64,000 nucleotides of DNA from Pseudarthrobacter equi (GCF_900105535.1 NZ_LT629779.1:744001-808000); one strand, 5' to 3'. Positions 1-9,346 are shown, counted from the stretch's first letter. The notes: generated by a model not told the origin, from the sequence alone. Made by a program: numbers and translations.

Positions 1-1272
1 CTCCGCTACCGTGACGGTGTCTTCTACCTGATCGTGTCGATCTTCCTCGGCGGCCGGGGCTGCGTGGTGTTCACGGCCACCGACCCCGCCGGCCCCTGGA
101 GCGACGGCACAGCCATTGGGGCGGTGGACGGCATCGACCCGGACCTCGCGTGGGATGAGAACGGCACCGCTTATGTCACCTTCGCCCGCCACCCGGACGC
201 CATCCAGCAGGTGCGGGTGGATCTCGCAACTGGAGAAGCGCTTGAGCAGCCCCGCGCGCTGTGGTCCGGCAGCGGACTCTATGCGCCGGAAGGGCCGCAC
301 CTCTACCACCGCGGCGACTGGTGGTACCTGGTCGCTGCGGAGGGCGGGACGGACAGGGGCCACGCCGTCACCGTGGCACGGTCACGCCGCCCGGACGGAC
401 CTTTCGAGCCCGCGCCGCACAACCCCGTCCTCACCGCTGCAGGCACTGGATCCCCGGTCCAGAACACCGGGCATGCAGACCTGGTGGAGCTTCCCGACGG
501 CGGCACGGCCATGGTCCTGCTGGGCGTGCGTCCGGTGGGCCTCACCCAGGCGTTTTCACCCCTGGGCAGGGAAGCCTTCCTCACCGGGGTGGAGTGGAAA
601 GACGGGTGGCCCCACGCGCAGCTTCCCGTCGTGGGCGGGACGCGGCCGGAACAGGCGGAGTACGACTTCACCCACGGTGCAGGCCCGGACCACCCCGCCT
701 GGATCGGGGTCCGCAGGATGCCCGCCGAATTCACGGCGCCGACGTCCAAGGGCCTCCTGATCGCCGGCGACGGGAGCACCATGGGTTCGCCCCGGCCCTG
801 CTTCCTCGCCCAGCGCCAGCGCCACCTCGGCATGGAATTCCGGGCGGTGCTGAGCGTCGCCACGGGCAGTGGGGGCGTGGCCGTGCGGAACGCCGAGGAC
901 AACTGGTTCGGCATCGAAGCCAGCCAGGGGCAGAGTAAGGACTGCGACGGCGTCAGGATCACCGCGCGTGCCGTCGTCGCCGGCTTTGACCGGACGTGGG
1001 AGGCGACGGTTCCGTCCGGCGACGTGGAACTGGCCATCGTGGCCAGCCCGCCGCCGTCGGACTTCAGCGCCGGCGCCGTGGGTGGCGACAGGATCCGCCT
1101 GACCGTCCGCGCCGCCGGGCCTGGCGGGAGCCCGGAGGTGCTGTTGGCCGAGCTCGACGGGCGGCACTGGACCTTCGAAACCGCCAAGGCCTTCACCGGG
1201 AGGGCGTTCGGCGTTTACGCCGTTGACGGTGAGGTCCTGGTCCGCCGGGTGTCCTACCGCGGCGAAGACTGA
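1..1272 (+). CDS. Glycoside hydrolase family 43 protein, 5' truncated by window edge
   Basis: The reading frame is open from base 1 and the first ATG/GTG-like codon in view (GTG at 34) is internal, so the N-terminus lies outside the window. Visible features are a five-bladed propeller style sequence with PAGPWSD, GIDPDLAWDENGTAYV and a YAPEGPHLYHRGDWWYL segment. The APEGPH stretch is typical of GH43 beta-xylosidase/alpha-L-arabinofuranosidase proteins. The last ~190 residues (from about base 700) look like the beta-sandwich domain that follows GH43 modules. It probably cleaves terminal xylose or arabinose from plant oligosaccharides. No signal peptide can be judged. It converges on the next gene with 29 bp between stops. 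The exact substrate is not readable. Confidence 0.85.
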   Translation, partial: LRYRDGVFYLIVSIFLGGRGCVVFTATDPAGPWSDGTAIGAVDGIDPDLAWDENGTAYVTFARHPDAIQQVRVDLATGEALEQPRALWSGSGLYAPEGPHLYHRGDWWYLVAAEGGTDRGHAVTVARSRRPDGPFEPAPHNPVLTAAGTGSPVQNTGHADLVELPDGGTAMVLLGVRPVGLTQAFSPLGREAFLTGVEWKDGWPHAQLPVVGGTRPEQAEYDFTHGAGPDHPAWIGVRRMPAEFTAPTSKGLLIAGDGSTMGSPRPCFLAQRQRHLGMEFRAVLSVATGSGGVAVRNAEDNWFGIEASQGQSKDCDGVRITARAVVAGFDRTWEATVPSGDVELAIVASPPPSDFSAGAVGGDRIRLTVRAAGPGGSPEVLLAELDGRHWTFETAKAFTGRAFGVYAVDGEVLVRRVSYRGED

Positions 1273-1301
1273 CTGATCAGCACGGTGCCCGATGGCCACC
1301 G

Positions 1302-1769
1302 CTAGACGGCGACGGCGCCCTGCCGTGTGGGTGCGACGGCGGATGCCGTGCATGCCGCGTAAGGCTCAGCGACGTAGGGCTGAGCGGCATAGGTCTCCGC
1401 TGCATAGGCTTCGACCGCTCGCGCCTCAATGGGGTACGGTCCGCTGACGCGCGGCTCGATGACGGCGAGCTGGCCGGTGGCGTCCGGGACGCCGGGCAGT
1501 TGCACCGCGGGAGCGTCATTGCTGGCAGAGCCGCCGGCGGCGCGCATGCGAAGAAGCGCCACGGCGGAAATGAGGCACCAGGCAACGTTTGTGGCCACGG
1601 AAGGCCACGCACCGTGGAAGGCGCCGTTGATGATGAATGCGGACGCGCCCACGAGGTTCGCGGTCTGGAAAGCCTTGCCGGCCTTCAGCCACCCCATGGA
1701 GACGGTCAGGTATGCACTGAGGATGGCGACGGCGCCGGCCCAACCGGCAATTTCCCACAGCAGTTCCAT
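1302..1769 (-). CDS. CBU_0592-type small membrane protein with repeated C-terminal tail
   Basis: This is a 155-residue protein starting at an ATG preceded by AGAGAGG. Residues 1-80 hold three hydrophobic segments (ELLWEIAGWAGAVAILSAY; FQTANLVGASAFIINGAF; NVAWCLISAVALL), the pattern of the CBU_0592 family of small integral membrane proteins, whose function is unknown. The second half is hydrophilic and ends in four successive pentapeptides (EAYAA, ETYAA, QPYVA, EPYAA) encoded by a 15-bp repeat. It is divergent from the LysR gene, with 100 bp between starts, so that regulator may control it. The family call is fairly firm and the role is unknown. Confidence 0.75.
   Translation of the reverse strand: MELLWEIAGWAGAVAILSAYLTVSMGWLKAGKAFQTANLVGASAFIINGAFHGAWPSVATNVAWCLISAVALLRMRAAGGSASNDAPAVQLPGVPDATGQLAVIEPRVSGPYPIEARAVEAYAAETYAAQPYVAEPYAACTASAVAPTRQGAVAV
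1353..1412 (-). repeat. 15-bp tandem repeat coding pentapeptides (4 copies)
   Basis: Four exact-length 15-bp units encode EPYAA, QPYVA, ETYAA and EAYAA in the tail of the small membrane protein. The consensus unit on the minus strand is GAGNCCTAYGCCGCN-like. The array keeps frame and is one of several period-15 arrays in this window. Confidence 0.8.
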
Positions 1770-1869
1770 GGTGTCCTCTCTGAAATCGTTACCTAACGGC
1801 AATTGTGGGGGCCGGAAGAGGTGTAGTTCAATTGCATTCTTCTGAAGACCAGGTTTAGAACGGCTTAAC

Positions 1870-2793
1870 ATGAATCTCGACCCGCGCCGCCTGCTGGTGC
1901 TGCTGGCCGTGGCCCGCACGGGCGGTGTCCTCGCGGCGGCCGATGAGCTGCGGATCACGCCCTCCGCCGTGTCCCAGCAACTGAGCAAACTGGAGCACGA
2001 AACGGGGCAGGCGCTGGTACTGCGGACGCCGAAGGGATCGGTGCTGACGCCCGCCGGCCTGGCCATGGCTGAAGCGGGCGAAGAGATCGAACGCGCCCTC
2101 ACCGTGGCGCGCGCACGGATGGAAAGCGGCGCCACCATCGAAGGGGTGGTGCGCATCGGCGGGTTCACCAGCTTCGTGCGGACAGTAGTGATTCCGCGGC
2201 TCCCCGAGTGGCGGAACCAGTTCCCCCAGCTGCAGATCCGGATCGTGGAGGACGACTATCCCGCCCTGATGCGGCTGCTCCGGCAACGCCAGCTCGATGC
2301 CGTGGTGGTGGAGCTGGACTCGACCACAGCGGAGCAGCGGACACTCGCGGCCGGGATGATCGAGGAGCCGCTCCTGGACGAACCATGGAAACTGGTTGTC
2401 CCCACCGGGGCGCTGCTGACCACCGAAAACGTGGACCTTGGCCGGCTCCCGCTTCCGTGGCTGGGCGTCGAGCAATCAGCAGCCAACGCCGCCGTGATCG
2501 GACGGCTTCGCCACTCGACGGGCGCCCACATCGAAACGGTGCACCAGTACCAGGAAACCCTGACGGCACTGGCGCTTGTCGCCGCGGGCGAAGGGGTGGC
2601 CATCGTCCCCACCCTGGCCCTCGCCGGCGTGGTCCAGGACGGAGTGGAAGTCCTGGACGTCCCCGGCCTGGGAACCCGGCGCATCGTCCTGCGGCGCTTC
2701 GCGGGGCGCCGGCCGGCCAGCACCCCGCTGGATACCGTTGCCCGGCTGCTGCGTGAATCAGCGGCAGCGTTCGACACCCGGTCTGCTTCCTGA
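1870..2793 (+). CDS. LysR family transcriptional regulator
   Basis: This 307-residue protein has the usual LTTR length. It has an N-terminal winged helix (residues ~3-62, with ITPSAVSQQLSKLEHE as the recognition region) and a periplasmic-binding-protein-like effector domain from about residue 90. The start ATG lies at the beginning of the conserved MNLDPRRLLVLLAVART. It sits divergently from the small membrane protein, the usual arrangement for an LTTR and a target gene. The effector is not predictable. Confidence 0.93.
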   Translation: MNLDPRRLLVLLAVARTGGVLAAADELRITPSAVSQQLSKLEHETGQALVLRTPKGSVLTPAGLAMAEAGEEIERALTVARARMESGATIEGVVRIGGFTSFVRTVVIPRLPEWRNQFPQLQIRIVEDDYPALMRLLRQRQLDAVVVELDSTTAEQRTLAAGMIEEPLLDEPWKLVVPTGALLTTENVDLGRLPLPWLGVEQSAANAAVIGRLRHSTGAHIETVHQYQETLTALALVAAGEGVAIVPTLALAGVVQDGVEVLDVPGLGTRRIVLRRFAGRRPASTPLDTVARLLRESAAAFDTRSAS

Positions 2794-2925
2794 CCGGCCC
2801 ACAGTCCCTATGCCGTTGACCGCCTGCACCGGCGTGGATACTGTGAGCGCACCATCCGCGCCGCTGGCGAATCCCACGGGCCACGGACGCTGCGAGCCGG
2901 CACCCCGGCAGGAAAGGACCCGCAT

Positions 2926-3321
2926 ATGAGTGACAGCGGCAAGGATGGCGTCCTGTGGCTGCTCGAACCTGAGGCGAAGGACTATCCCGCTGCCGCGGAC
3001 TACCTTTCCCTGCTGGCGCCCGACGACGTCGCTGCCGCCATCGTCGCCTCGCTCCAGGCCGCCCCGATCCAGCACCGGAAGGCGAAGGACATTCTCCGCG
3101 CCGCCAGGCTGGCCTTGCTGCCCGCGGACAATGCCCATGTGGCATCGGACCTGAAGAAGGTCAGGGACGGCAGGAAGCTTTCGCCCATCCTGATGGTCCG
3201 CGGCGACCTCGCCAAAGGCATCCCGGCCCAGATCGCTGACGGCTACCACCGGGTGTGCGCGAGCTACCTGACGGATGAAAATACCGACATTCCGCTCAAA
3301 CTGGCCGACGCACCCCGGTAA
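2926..3321 (+). CDS. Small ParB-like (ParB/sulfiredoxin-fold) protein, function unknown
   Basis: This 131-residue soluble protein starts at an ATG after AGGAAAGG. The C-terminal half (KVRDGRKLSPILMVRG followed by ADGYHRVCASY) resembles the core of the ParB-like nuclease fold, where a G(Y/H)HR motif binds nucleotide. There is no HTH or DNA-binding extension, so it is not a partition protein. It is followed after 37 bp by the antiporter gene on the same strand and is probably co-transcribed with it. Function is unknown. Confidence 0.65.
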   Translation: MSDSGKDGVLWLLEPEAKDYPAAADYLSLLAPDDVAAAIVASLQAAPIQHRKAKDILRAARLALLPADNAHVASDLKKVRDGRKLSPILMVRGDLAKGIPAQIADGYHRVCASYLTDENTDIPLKLADAPR

Positions 3322-3358
3322 CCACCGCAACACCAACCGCCCAGGCCGAAGGAGGGCC

Positions 3359-4510
3359 GTGTCGTTCTTCCAGCTCTCGCTGATCGCCGCCGTCGCGCTC
3401 CTCGGACCCTTGCTGGCGTTCCCACGGAAGTGGCACCTGCCCATGGTGCTGGGGCAGCTGCTGGCCGGCATCGCCATTGGGCGCACCGGCCTGGGCCTTG
3501 TGGATTCCTCAGACCCGACCTTCACATTCGTGGCGGAGGTGGGGTTCGCGCTCATCATGTTCGTGGCCGGAACGCACGTGCCGGCGCGGGACCGGGCCAT
3601 CCGCCCCGCCCTGGCCGGCGGGGCGCTCCGCGCAGCCATCGCCGCGGCGCTCGCGGCCGCCGTCGGAACCGGCATTGCGTTCGCCTTCGGCACCGGCCAC
3701 GCCCCGCTCTACATCGTCCTGCTTGCCTCGTCCTCGGCGGCGCTGGTCCTGCCGATCATTGATTCCCTGCGGCTGGCCGGTCCAAAGGTCCTCACCACCA
3801 CGGCGCAGGTTGCCGTGGCGGACATCGCCTGCATCGTAGCGCTGCCGCTCGCCGTGGACCCGCCCAACGCTGCGCGGGCGGCGGTGGGGGCGGCCGCCGT
3901 CGCGGCCTGTTCGGTGGCGTTGTTCTTCGTGCTCCGCTGGCTGGAGCTCAGCGGCACCCGCGGGCGGGTGCACGACGTGTCCGAGGACCGGAAGTTCGCC
4001 CTTGAACTCCGGATCCAGCTGGCCCTGCTCTTCGCCCTCTCCGGGCTTGCGGTGGCAGGGCATGTGTCCGTGATGCTGGCCGGATTCTCCTTCGGGCTGG
4101 TGGTGGCGGCCGTGGGTGAACCCCGGCGGCTGGCGCATCAGCTCTTCGCCGTGAGCGACGGTTTCCTCGGGCCCGTGTTCTTCGTCTGGCTGGGCGCATC
4201 GCTGGACCTGCGGGCCCTCGCAGGCACCCCCGGCATGGTGCTCCTCGGGCTCTGCCTCGGAGCAGGAACCCTGCTGGTCCACGGCAGCCTGCGCCTGCTC
4301 GGCCAGCCGCTGCCACTCGCGGTGCTCTCGGCGTCCCAGCTGGGCGTGCCGGTTGCTGCCGCCGCCATCGGCACCCAGCTGAACCTGCTGGAGCCGGGCG
4401 AAGCCTCGGCGTTGATCCTGGGCGCCCTGATCACCATCGGTGCCAGCGCCGCCGCAGGTTCCCGGGCGGCCCGCTCGTTTGCACGGAACGCCCCCGCCAC
4501 GGCGGGCTAG
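3359..4510 (+). CDS. Cation:proton antiporter (CPA2 / KefB-type membrane domain)
   Basis: This 383-residue protein has about 11-12 hydrophobic segments and little outside them. It begins VSFFQLSLIAAVALLGPLLA and carries the CPA2 features of GQLLAGIAIGRTGLG near residue 30 and a later FFVWLGASLDL segment. It would exchange Na+ or K+ for protons at the plasma membrane. There is no C-terminal TrkA-N or TrkA-C domain, so any regulation is separate. The GTG start at 3359 is chosen because AAGGAGGG lies just upstream and the longer frame would overlap the preceding gene. It converges on the IclR gene with only 4 bp between stops. Confidence 0.85.
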   Translation: MSFFQLSLIAAVALLGPLLAFPRKWHLPMVLGQLLAGIAIGRTGLGLVDSSDPTFTFVAEVGFALIMFVAGTHVPARDRAIRPALAGGALRAAIAAALAAAVGTGIAFAFGTGHAPLYIVLLASSSAALVLPIIDSLRLAGPKVLTTTAQVAVADIACIVALPLAVDPPNAARAAVGAAAVAACSVALFFVLRWLELSGTRGRVHDVSEDRKFALELRIQLALLFALSGLAVAGHVSVMLAGFSFGLVVAAVGEPRRLAHQLFAVSDGFLGPVFFVWLGASLDLRALAGTPGMVLLGLCLGAGTLLVHGSLRLLGQPLPLAVLSASQLGVPVAAAAIGTQLNLLEPGEASALILGALITIGASAAAGSRAARSFARNAPATAG

Positions 4511-4514
4511 GCGG

Positions 4515-5357
4515 CTACCCCCGCGAGTGCGTCCGCACGTCAGCGCTGACCGTTGCCTGGTGCCCCAGGTTCCTGGAGACGGCGCGGGCGGCGGCGCGGA
4601 CCGCCGGCGCCAGCACGTTCGGTGGCGTGGAGCCGTCCGGAACCACGATGGACAGGGCCGCCACCACCGAATTCTGCGCATCGAAGATCGGCGAGGCCAC
4701 GGACACGGTCATTGATGGGTGGCTGCGCCGGATCATGGCGATTCCGGTGCGGCGAACGTCGGAGAGGGTCCGCCGCAGCTGCCCCTCGGGCATCTCCGCC
4801 ACACCCGGTTCCTTCTCCGGCGGTTTGGCCATGATGGCTTCCTGGAACTGCTGGTCCGCTCCCGCCAGCAGCACCAGCCCCACGGCGGTGGACCGCAGCG
4901 GCGCCCGGCCGCCCACCCGGTACGCCACCTCGGGGGCGTCCTTGGATGAGAGCCGTTCGATCAGCACCGCCTGTTCGTTGTCCCGCACGGCCAGCAGGAC
5001 GTGGTGGCGCGTGACTTCGAAAAGGTCCTCGAGGTAAGGCAGCGCGATTTCTCGCACGCCGTGCCCGCGGGGAGACAGGGATGCCACCTCCCAGAGGCGG
5101 ACCCCCACGACGTACCGGCCGTCGTCGAGCCTCTCCAGCGCACCCCAGGCCACCAGCCGGGAAATCAGGCGCAGCGCGGTGGGCGCGGGCATGTCCGCGT
5201 GGCGGGCGAGCTCCGAGAGGGTCAGCGCCCGGCGGCGGTCCGAGAAGACGGCCAGCAGGCTCAGCGCCCGGTCAATGACGGGTTCGCCCTGTTTGGGCCG
5301 CTTTCCGCGGGCAGGCGCGGCGGCGTTGGGGGTATCCGTGTCCGGAGTGAGGGTCAT
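4515..5357 (-). CDS. IclR family transcriptional regulator
   Basis: This 280-residue protein has an N-terminal winged helix (residues ~25-85: ALTLSELARHADMPAPTALRLISRL) and a C-terminal IclR effector domain with the family's VSVASPIFD...VVAALSI segment. It is divergent from the rhamnosidase operon, 159 bp start to start, and most likely regulates it. The spacer holds a near-palindrome (5430-5442) that recurs upstream of the quercetin dioxygenase gene and of the hydrolase-DUF3500 operon, so this protein is the best candidate for a regulator of all three. That assignment is an inference from position and site sharing. Confidence 0.92.
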   Translation of the reverse strand: MTLTPDTDTPNAAAPARGKRPKQGEPVIDRALSLLAVFSDRRRALTLSELARHADMPAPTALRLISRLVAWGALERLDDGRYVVGVRLWEVASLSPRGHGVREIALPYLEDLFEVTRHHVLLAVRDNEQAVLIERLSSKDAPEVAYRVGGRAPLRSTAVGLVLLAGADQQFQEAIMAKPPEKEPGVAEMPEGQLRRTLSDVRRTGIAMIRRSHPSMTVSVASPIFDAQNSVVAALSIVVPDGSTPPNVLAPAVRAAARAVSRNLGHQATVSADVRTHSRG

Positions 5358-5429
5358 GGCAGTGGTTCCTAGCGCCGTTGGCAGAGCATACGGCCCACGG
5401 CGGCACCGTGAGCTGAACCACAATACTAT

Positions 5430-5442
5430 TCCAACCATTGAA
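5430..5442. promoter_or_regulatory. Putative IclR operator (TCCA-ACCAT-TGAA)
   Basis: This dyad has the form T-TTCA-N5-TGAA with one mismatch (TCCA). It lies 73 bp before the IclR start and 75 bp before the rhamnosidase start. Exact versions are at 25138-25150 and 31470-31482, and a half-site version with the same ACCAT centre is at 34205. Confidence 0.5.
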
Positions 5443-5516
5443 AGCCGCCTGTGAGGGTAAAGCCCAGCCAACGAAGCTTGAAGTCCCAGCACCACCACCT
5501 CCAGGAGTCCTGCCGC

Positions 5517-8282
5517 ATGACCGCCCCCACCCGGCTCCGGGCCGAACACCTGAGCGAAGCCATGGGCCTGGCCGTCCGCGAGCCCCGCCTGGGCTGGACG
5601 CCGCCCGCCGGAACCATCCGGCAGGCCGCGTACCGGATCACAGCTTCGAACGGCTGGGACACCGGACGGATCGAGTCCGCGGAGTCCAGCGGCATCGCCT
5701 ACAGCGGACCGGCCCTGGATTCCCGCAGCCGGTTCGAGTGGCAGGTGCGTACCTGGGACGTCACCGCCGGCGGCACGGAAACGCCCAGCGACTGGTCCCA
5801 GCCCATGATCGTGGAGCTGGGGTTCCTGCACCCTTCGGACTGGACGGCACAGTGGATCGGCGCCGACGAGTCCGCGATTCCGGGTCCGGGGGAGCGGCCC
5901 GGCTGCGCACTCACCAGGACCTTCGACCTGCCGGCAGCCCCGGACAAGGCCCGCGCCTACGCCACCGCCCACGGCATCTACGAACTCTTCATCAACGGTC
6001 AGCGCGTCGGCGACCAGCAGCTCACCCCCGGCTCCACCAGCTACAACACCACCCTCCAGGTCCAGGCCTATGACGTCACCGCCCTGCTCACTGCGGGCCG
6101 CAACACCCTCCGCGCCGTCGTCACCGACGGCTGGTACCGCGGCACCTTCGGGTACACGCGCGACGCCGACATGTACGGCACACACACGGCATTCCTTTGT
6201 CAGCTCGAGCTGGAGTCCGGGGCGGGACGGCAGGTCATCGGCACCGACGCGTCGTGGCTGGTGTCCGCCACGGAAGTCGTCAGCGCGGACCTCATGGCGG
6301 GGCAGCACGTTGATTTCCGAAGGGCCGACGGCGGTGAGTCACCCCGGGCAGGCGACCGCGGGGAAGCTGCGCGCGGACCAGGTCTTCGGCCAGCGCCGCC
6401 GCGGGCCGCCGTCGTGCGTTCCGGCAGCTTCGACGCACTCACCGGGCCCCTCGCCCCGCCCACCCGGGTGACGGCGGAGCTGGCGCCGGTGTCCATTACG
6501 CGGCTGCCCAACGGACACCAGGTGGTGGACTTCGACCAGAACATCCACGGCTGGATCCGCCTGGCTGCACTTGGTGCGGCGGGCGAAACCGTCACCCTGG
6601 AACACGGCGAGGCACTCGGTCCGGACGGTGACGTCACCCGGGACCACCTGCGCCCGCATGACTTCCGCACGCCCGGGGCTTTCCGGGACGCCGGGCAGGT
6701 GGACACCGTGACCGCCTCCGGCGCCGCCGGCGAAGTCTTCGAGCCCCGGCACACCACGCACGGGTTCCAGTACGCCTCGGTCCAGGGCCTCGCCGCGGAC
6801 CTTCACCAGGAGGACATCACCGCCTGCCTGGTCCGGAGCGACCTGGAACGCATCGGCACGTTCCACTGCAGCGACGAACGGCTGAACAAGCTCCACGAGA
6901 TTGTGGAGTGGAGCTTCCTGGGCAACTCCTGCGAGGTCCCCACCGACTGCCCGCAGCGCGAAAAGGCGGGCTGGACCGGGGACTGGCAGCTCTTTGTCCC
7001 CACAGCCGCGTACCTGTACGACGTCACCGGCTTCACCCGCAAATGGCTGCGGGACGTCCGCGCCGACCAGTGGGACAACGGCGTCATTGCCAACATCTCG
7101 CCGTCGCCCGGCCCTGCCGCCACCTCGGCCGAATTCATGGGCTTCACCAATGGTTCCTCCGGATGGGGCGACGCGATGGTCATGGTGCCCTGGGAGGCCT
7201 ACCTGGCCACCGGGGACGCCTCGATCCTCGCTGAAAACTGGGCGGCCATGAAGCGGTGGCTGGGCTTCGTCCGGACCACCGCCGAAACCCAGCGGCACGC
7301 CACCCGCGCAGCGCAGGCGCCTGTCCCGGCCGCCCACGAGAAGTTCCTGTGGGACACCGGCTTCCACTTCGGCGAATGGATGGAACCGGGCGGCCCCGAG
7401 CCGGACCTCTTCGCTGCCCGCACCGCGGACAACGGCATCGTGGCCACCGCCTACTACCGGCACACCACGGACCTGATGGCCCGCATCGCCCGGGTGCTCG
7501 GGTTGGTGGAGGAAGCAGCCGGCCTCGCGGAGCTCTCGGACACCATCCGGGACGCCTGGGCCACGGAATACGTGGACGCCGCCGGCCGGGTCACCGTCGC
7601 CAGCCAGGCCAACTGCGTCCGGGCACTGGCGTTCGGACTGGTCAGCCCGGAGCACCGCCCAACCGTCACCGCACAGCTGGTGGAACTGATCCGCGACGCC
7701 GGCACCCACCTGGGCACCGGTTTCCTGGCTACCCCCTACCTGCTCCCGGTCCTGGCCGACAACAGCCACCTGGGCCTCGCCTATGAACTGCTGATGCAGG
7801 ACACAGAGCCGTCCTGGCTGGCCATGGTGGACCGCGGCGCCACCACTGTCTGGGAACTGTGGGACGGCATCGATGCTGACGGCACGCCGCACCAGTCGCT
7901 GAACCACTACAGCAAGGGCGCGGTGGTCTCGTTCCTGCACCGCTACACCGCCGGGCTGCGGCAGGTGCCCGGCAGTGCCGGCTGGGACCGGGTCATCATT
8001 GAACCGCGCCCCGGCGCCGGCATCACATCCGCCGCCACCTCCCACCACGGGCCCCACGGCCAGATCACTGTGGCCTGGACCCTGTCAAAGGATGCTTCGG
8101 CGCCGGGCGGAATGACGGACGACGGCGTGCTGACGCTCACCGCGGACATCCCCTCCGGCACCACTGCTGAGGTGCTGCTGCCCGGGAAACCGGCCGCCGT
8201 CGTGGGACCCGGACACCATACTTTCCTCGCCGCCACCGGCGGGGACACCGCACACCCCGAGCTGATGAGGAGCACACTATGA
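5517..8282 (+). CDS. Alpha-L-rhamnosidase, GH78
   Basis: This 921-residue protein matches the multi-domain GH78 layout. It has an N-terminal beta-sandwich (YRITASNGWDTGRIES...), a second sandwich with YFEL-like TAHGIYELFINGQRVGDQ and PGSTSYN, and then the (alpha/alpha)6 catalytic barrel. The barrel carries DCPQREKAGWTGDW, whose Glu (about residue 482) corresponds to the general acid region of the family, and TVWELWDGID near the C-terminus. No signal peptide is visible, so it would act inside the cell on imported rhamnosides. AGGAG precedes the ATG by 9 bp. It overlaps the next gene by ATGA. The quercetin dioxygenase elsewhere in the window suggests flavonoid rhamnosides as substrates, but plant polysaccharide oligomers are also possible. 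Confidence 0.93.
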   Translation: MTAPTRLRAEHLSEAMGLAVREPRLGWTPPAGTIRQAAYRITASNGWDTGRIESAESSGIAYSGPALDSRSRFEWQVRTWDVTAGGTETPSDWSQPMIVELGFLHPSDWTAQWIGADESAIPGPGERPGCALTRTFDLPAAPDKARAYATAHGIYELFINGQRVGDQQLTPGSTSYNTTLQVQAYDVTALLTAGRNTLRAVVTDGWYRGTFGYTRDADMYGTHTAFLCQLELESGAGRQVIGTDASWLVSATEVVSADLMAGQHVDFRRADGGESPRAGDRGEAARGPGLRPAPPRAAVVRSGSFDALTGPLAPPTRVTAELAPVSITRLPNGHQVVDFDQNIHGWIRLAALGAAGETVTLEHGEALGPDGDVTRDHLRPHDFRTPGAFRDAGQVDTVTASGAAGEVFEPRHTTHGFQYASVQGLAADLHQEDITACLVRSDLERIGTFHCSDERLNKLHEIVEWSFLGNSCEVPTDCPQREKAGWTGDWQLFVPTAAYLYDVTGFTRKWLRDVRADQWDNGVIANISPSPGPAATSAEFMGFTNGSSGWGDAMVMVPWEAYLATGDASILAENWAAMKRWLGFVRTTAETQRHATRAAQAPVPAAHEKFLWDTGFHFGEWMEPGGPEPDLFAARTADNGIVATAYYRHTTDLMARIARVLGLVEEAAGLAELSDTIRDAWATEYVDAAGRVTVASQANCVRALAFGLVSPEHRPTVTAQLVELIRDAGTHLGTGFLATPYLLPVLADNSHLGLAYELLMQDTEPSWLAMVDRGATTVWELWDGIDADGTPHQSLNHYSKGAVVSFLHRYTAGLRQVPGSAGWDRVIIEPRPGAGITSAATSHHGPHGQITVAWTLSKDASAPGGMTDDGVLTLTADIPSGTTAEVLLPGKPAAVVGPGHHTFLAATGGDTAHPELMRSTL

Positions 8283-9346
8283 CAGTGGACTACGCTACCG
8301 ACGTACTTGACCCTTCCCGCCCTGACGTCTCCGGCCCTGGCGTTTCCCGCCCTGACGTCTCCGGCCCTGACGCTTCCGGCCCTGACGCTTCCGGCGCTGA
8401 CGTTTCCCGGCCGGGAAACAGGGACGTCCCGCCGTTCCCCGTGTACGACGCACCCGGTACACCGGAGGCCGTCTCGGACGCGTCGTCCGTGCACCGCGAG
8501 GTCACGTATGCGCGCGCCATCGGATTCCGCCCCCTCAAGATGGACATCTGGCTGCCACGCCGGGCGTCCGGCCCGACGCCGTTGGTGCTGTGGGTGCACG
8601 GCGGCGCCTTCCAGCTGGGGGACCGGCGTGAACTGCCGCCCACCTTCGCGCCGGATTCGGTCTTCAGGCTCTTGAACGAGGCCGGCATCGCCTGCGCCAC
8701 CGCGGACTACCGGCACTCGCTGGAGGCGCCGTTCCCGGCCCAGCTCCACGACCTGAAGGCCGCGCTGCGCTACCTCCGTGAGTTTGCCGCCCCCCTGAAC
8801 ATTGATCCGGACAGGTTCGGCGCCTGGGGCGAATCCGCCGGCGGGCACCTTGTGGCGCTGCTTGGGCTCACCGGCAACCGCCCGGATCTGGACGGCGGCC
8901 TCGGCGCGCAGGGGCACGCCACCGGCGTCAGCGCCGTCGTCGACTTCTACGGGGTGTCCTCCCTGGCGGACATCCCGCCCATGCAGCTCCCGGAGAGCCT
9001 GTTCCCGCCCGCGCTCACCGCGGCAGTTCCGCCCGGCATGACGCTGCAGCCGGAATACATGCTGGTGGGCGGCTCGGACCGCCCGGACCTGCTGGCAGCG
9101 GCCAGCCCCGTCAGCTACGTGGCGGCCGGCGCCGCGCCTTTCCTGCTGGTCCACGGCGACAGCGACGGATTGGTTCCGCATTCCCAGGCCGACCTGCTGG
9201 CGGCCGCGCTCGCGGAGGCCGGCGTGGAACACGAGGTTGTCACCATCAAAGACGCCGACCACTGCTTTTTCGGCGCCGAAGACCAGATGGACTCCATCCT
9301 GGCCCTCGCCGTCGGCTACTTCTCCCGGAAGCTGGGAACACCATGA
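8279..9346 (+). CDS. Alpha/beta hydrolase (BD-FAE/HSL-like esterase) with repetitive N-terminus
   Basis: This 355-residue protein overlaps the rhamnosidase stop by ATGA, so the two are translated together. It has an oxyanion-hole HGGAF, a GESAGG nucleophile elbow (Ser186), the acid in HGDSDGLV and a His in DADHCF, which is a complete catalytic triad. Residues 11-45 are a seven-copy pentapeptide run D-(V/A)-S-(G/R)-P that looks disordered and is absent from the related protein at 25266. The probable role is de-esterification of acylated glycosides or their aglycones. The true start could lie after the repeat, but the ATGA coupling favours this one. Confidence 0.88.
   Translation: MTVDYATDVLDPSRPDVSGPGVSRPDVSGPDASGPDASGADVSRPGNRDVPPFPVYDAPGTPEAVSDASSVHREVTYARAIGFRPLKMDIWLPRRASGPTPLVLWVHGGAFQLGDRRELPPTFAPDSVFRLLNEAGIACATADYRHSLEAPFPAQLHDLKAALRYLREFAAPLNIDPDRFGAWGESAGGHLVALLGLTGNRPDLDGGLGAQGHATGVSAVVDFYGVSSLADIPPMQLPESLFPPALTAAVPPGMTLQPEYMLVGGSDRPDLLAAASPVSYVAAGAAPFLLVHGDSDGLVPHSQADLLAAALAEAGVEHEVVTIKDADHCFFGAEDQMDSILALAVGYFSRKLGTP
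8309..8413 (+). repeat. 15-bp tandem repeat coding D(V/A)S(G/R)P (7 copies)
   Basis: Seven consecutive 15-bp units encode DPSRP, DVSGP, GVSRP, DVSGP, DASGP, DASGA and DVSRP. The typical unit is GACGTCTCCGGCCCT, with alternation of GTC/GTT/GCT and GGC/CGC. It is a coding minisatellite in frame in the N-terminus of the hydrolase. Confidence 0.9.

Noticed and set aside
4515..6308. A 597-residue version of the IclR protein running into the rhamnosidase gene
   Set aside because: The conserved protein begins at 5357. The extension is antisense to the rhamnosidase coding sequence.
6339..8057. A 572-codon minus-strand frame inside the rhamnosidase gene
   Set aside because: It is antisense to a clear GH78 gene, has no ribosome site, and codes for a Gly/Val/Arg-rich sequence without domain features.
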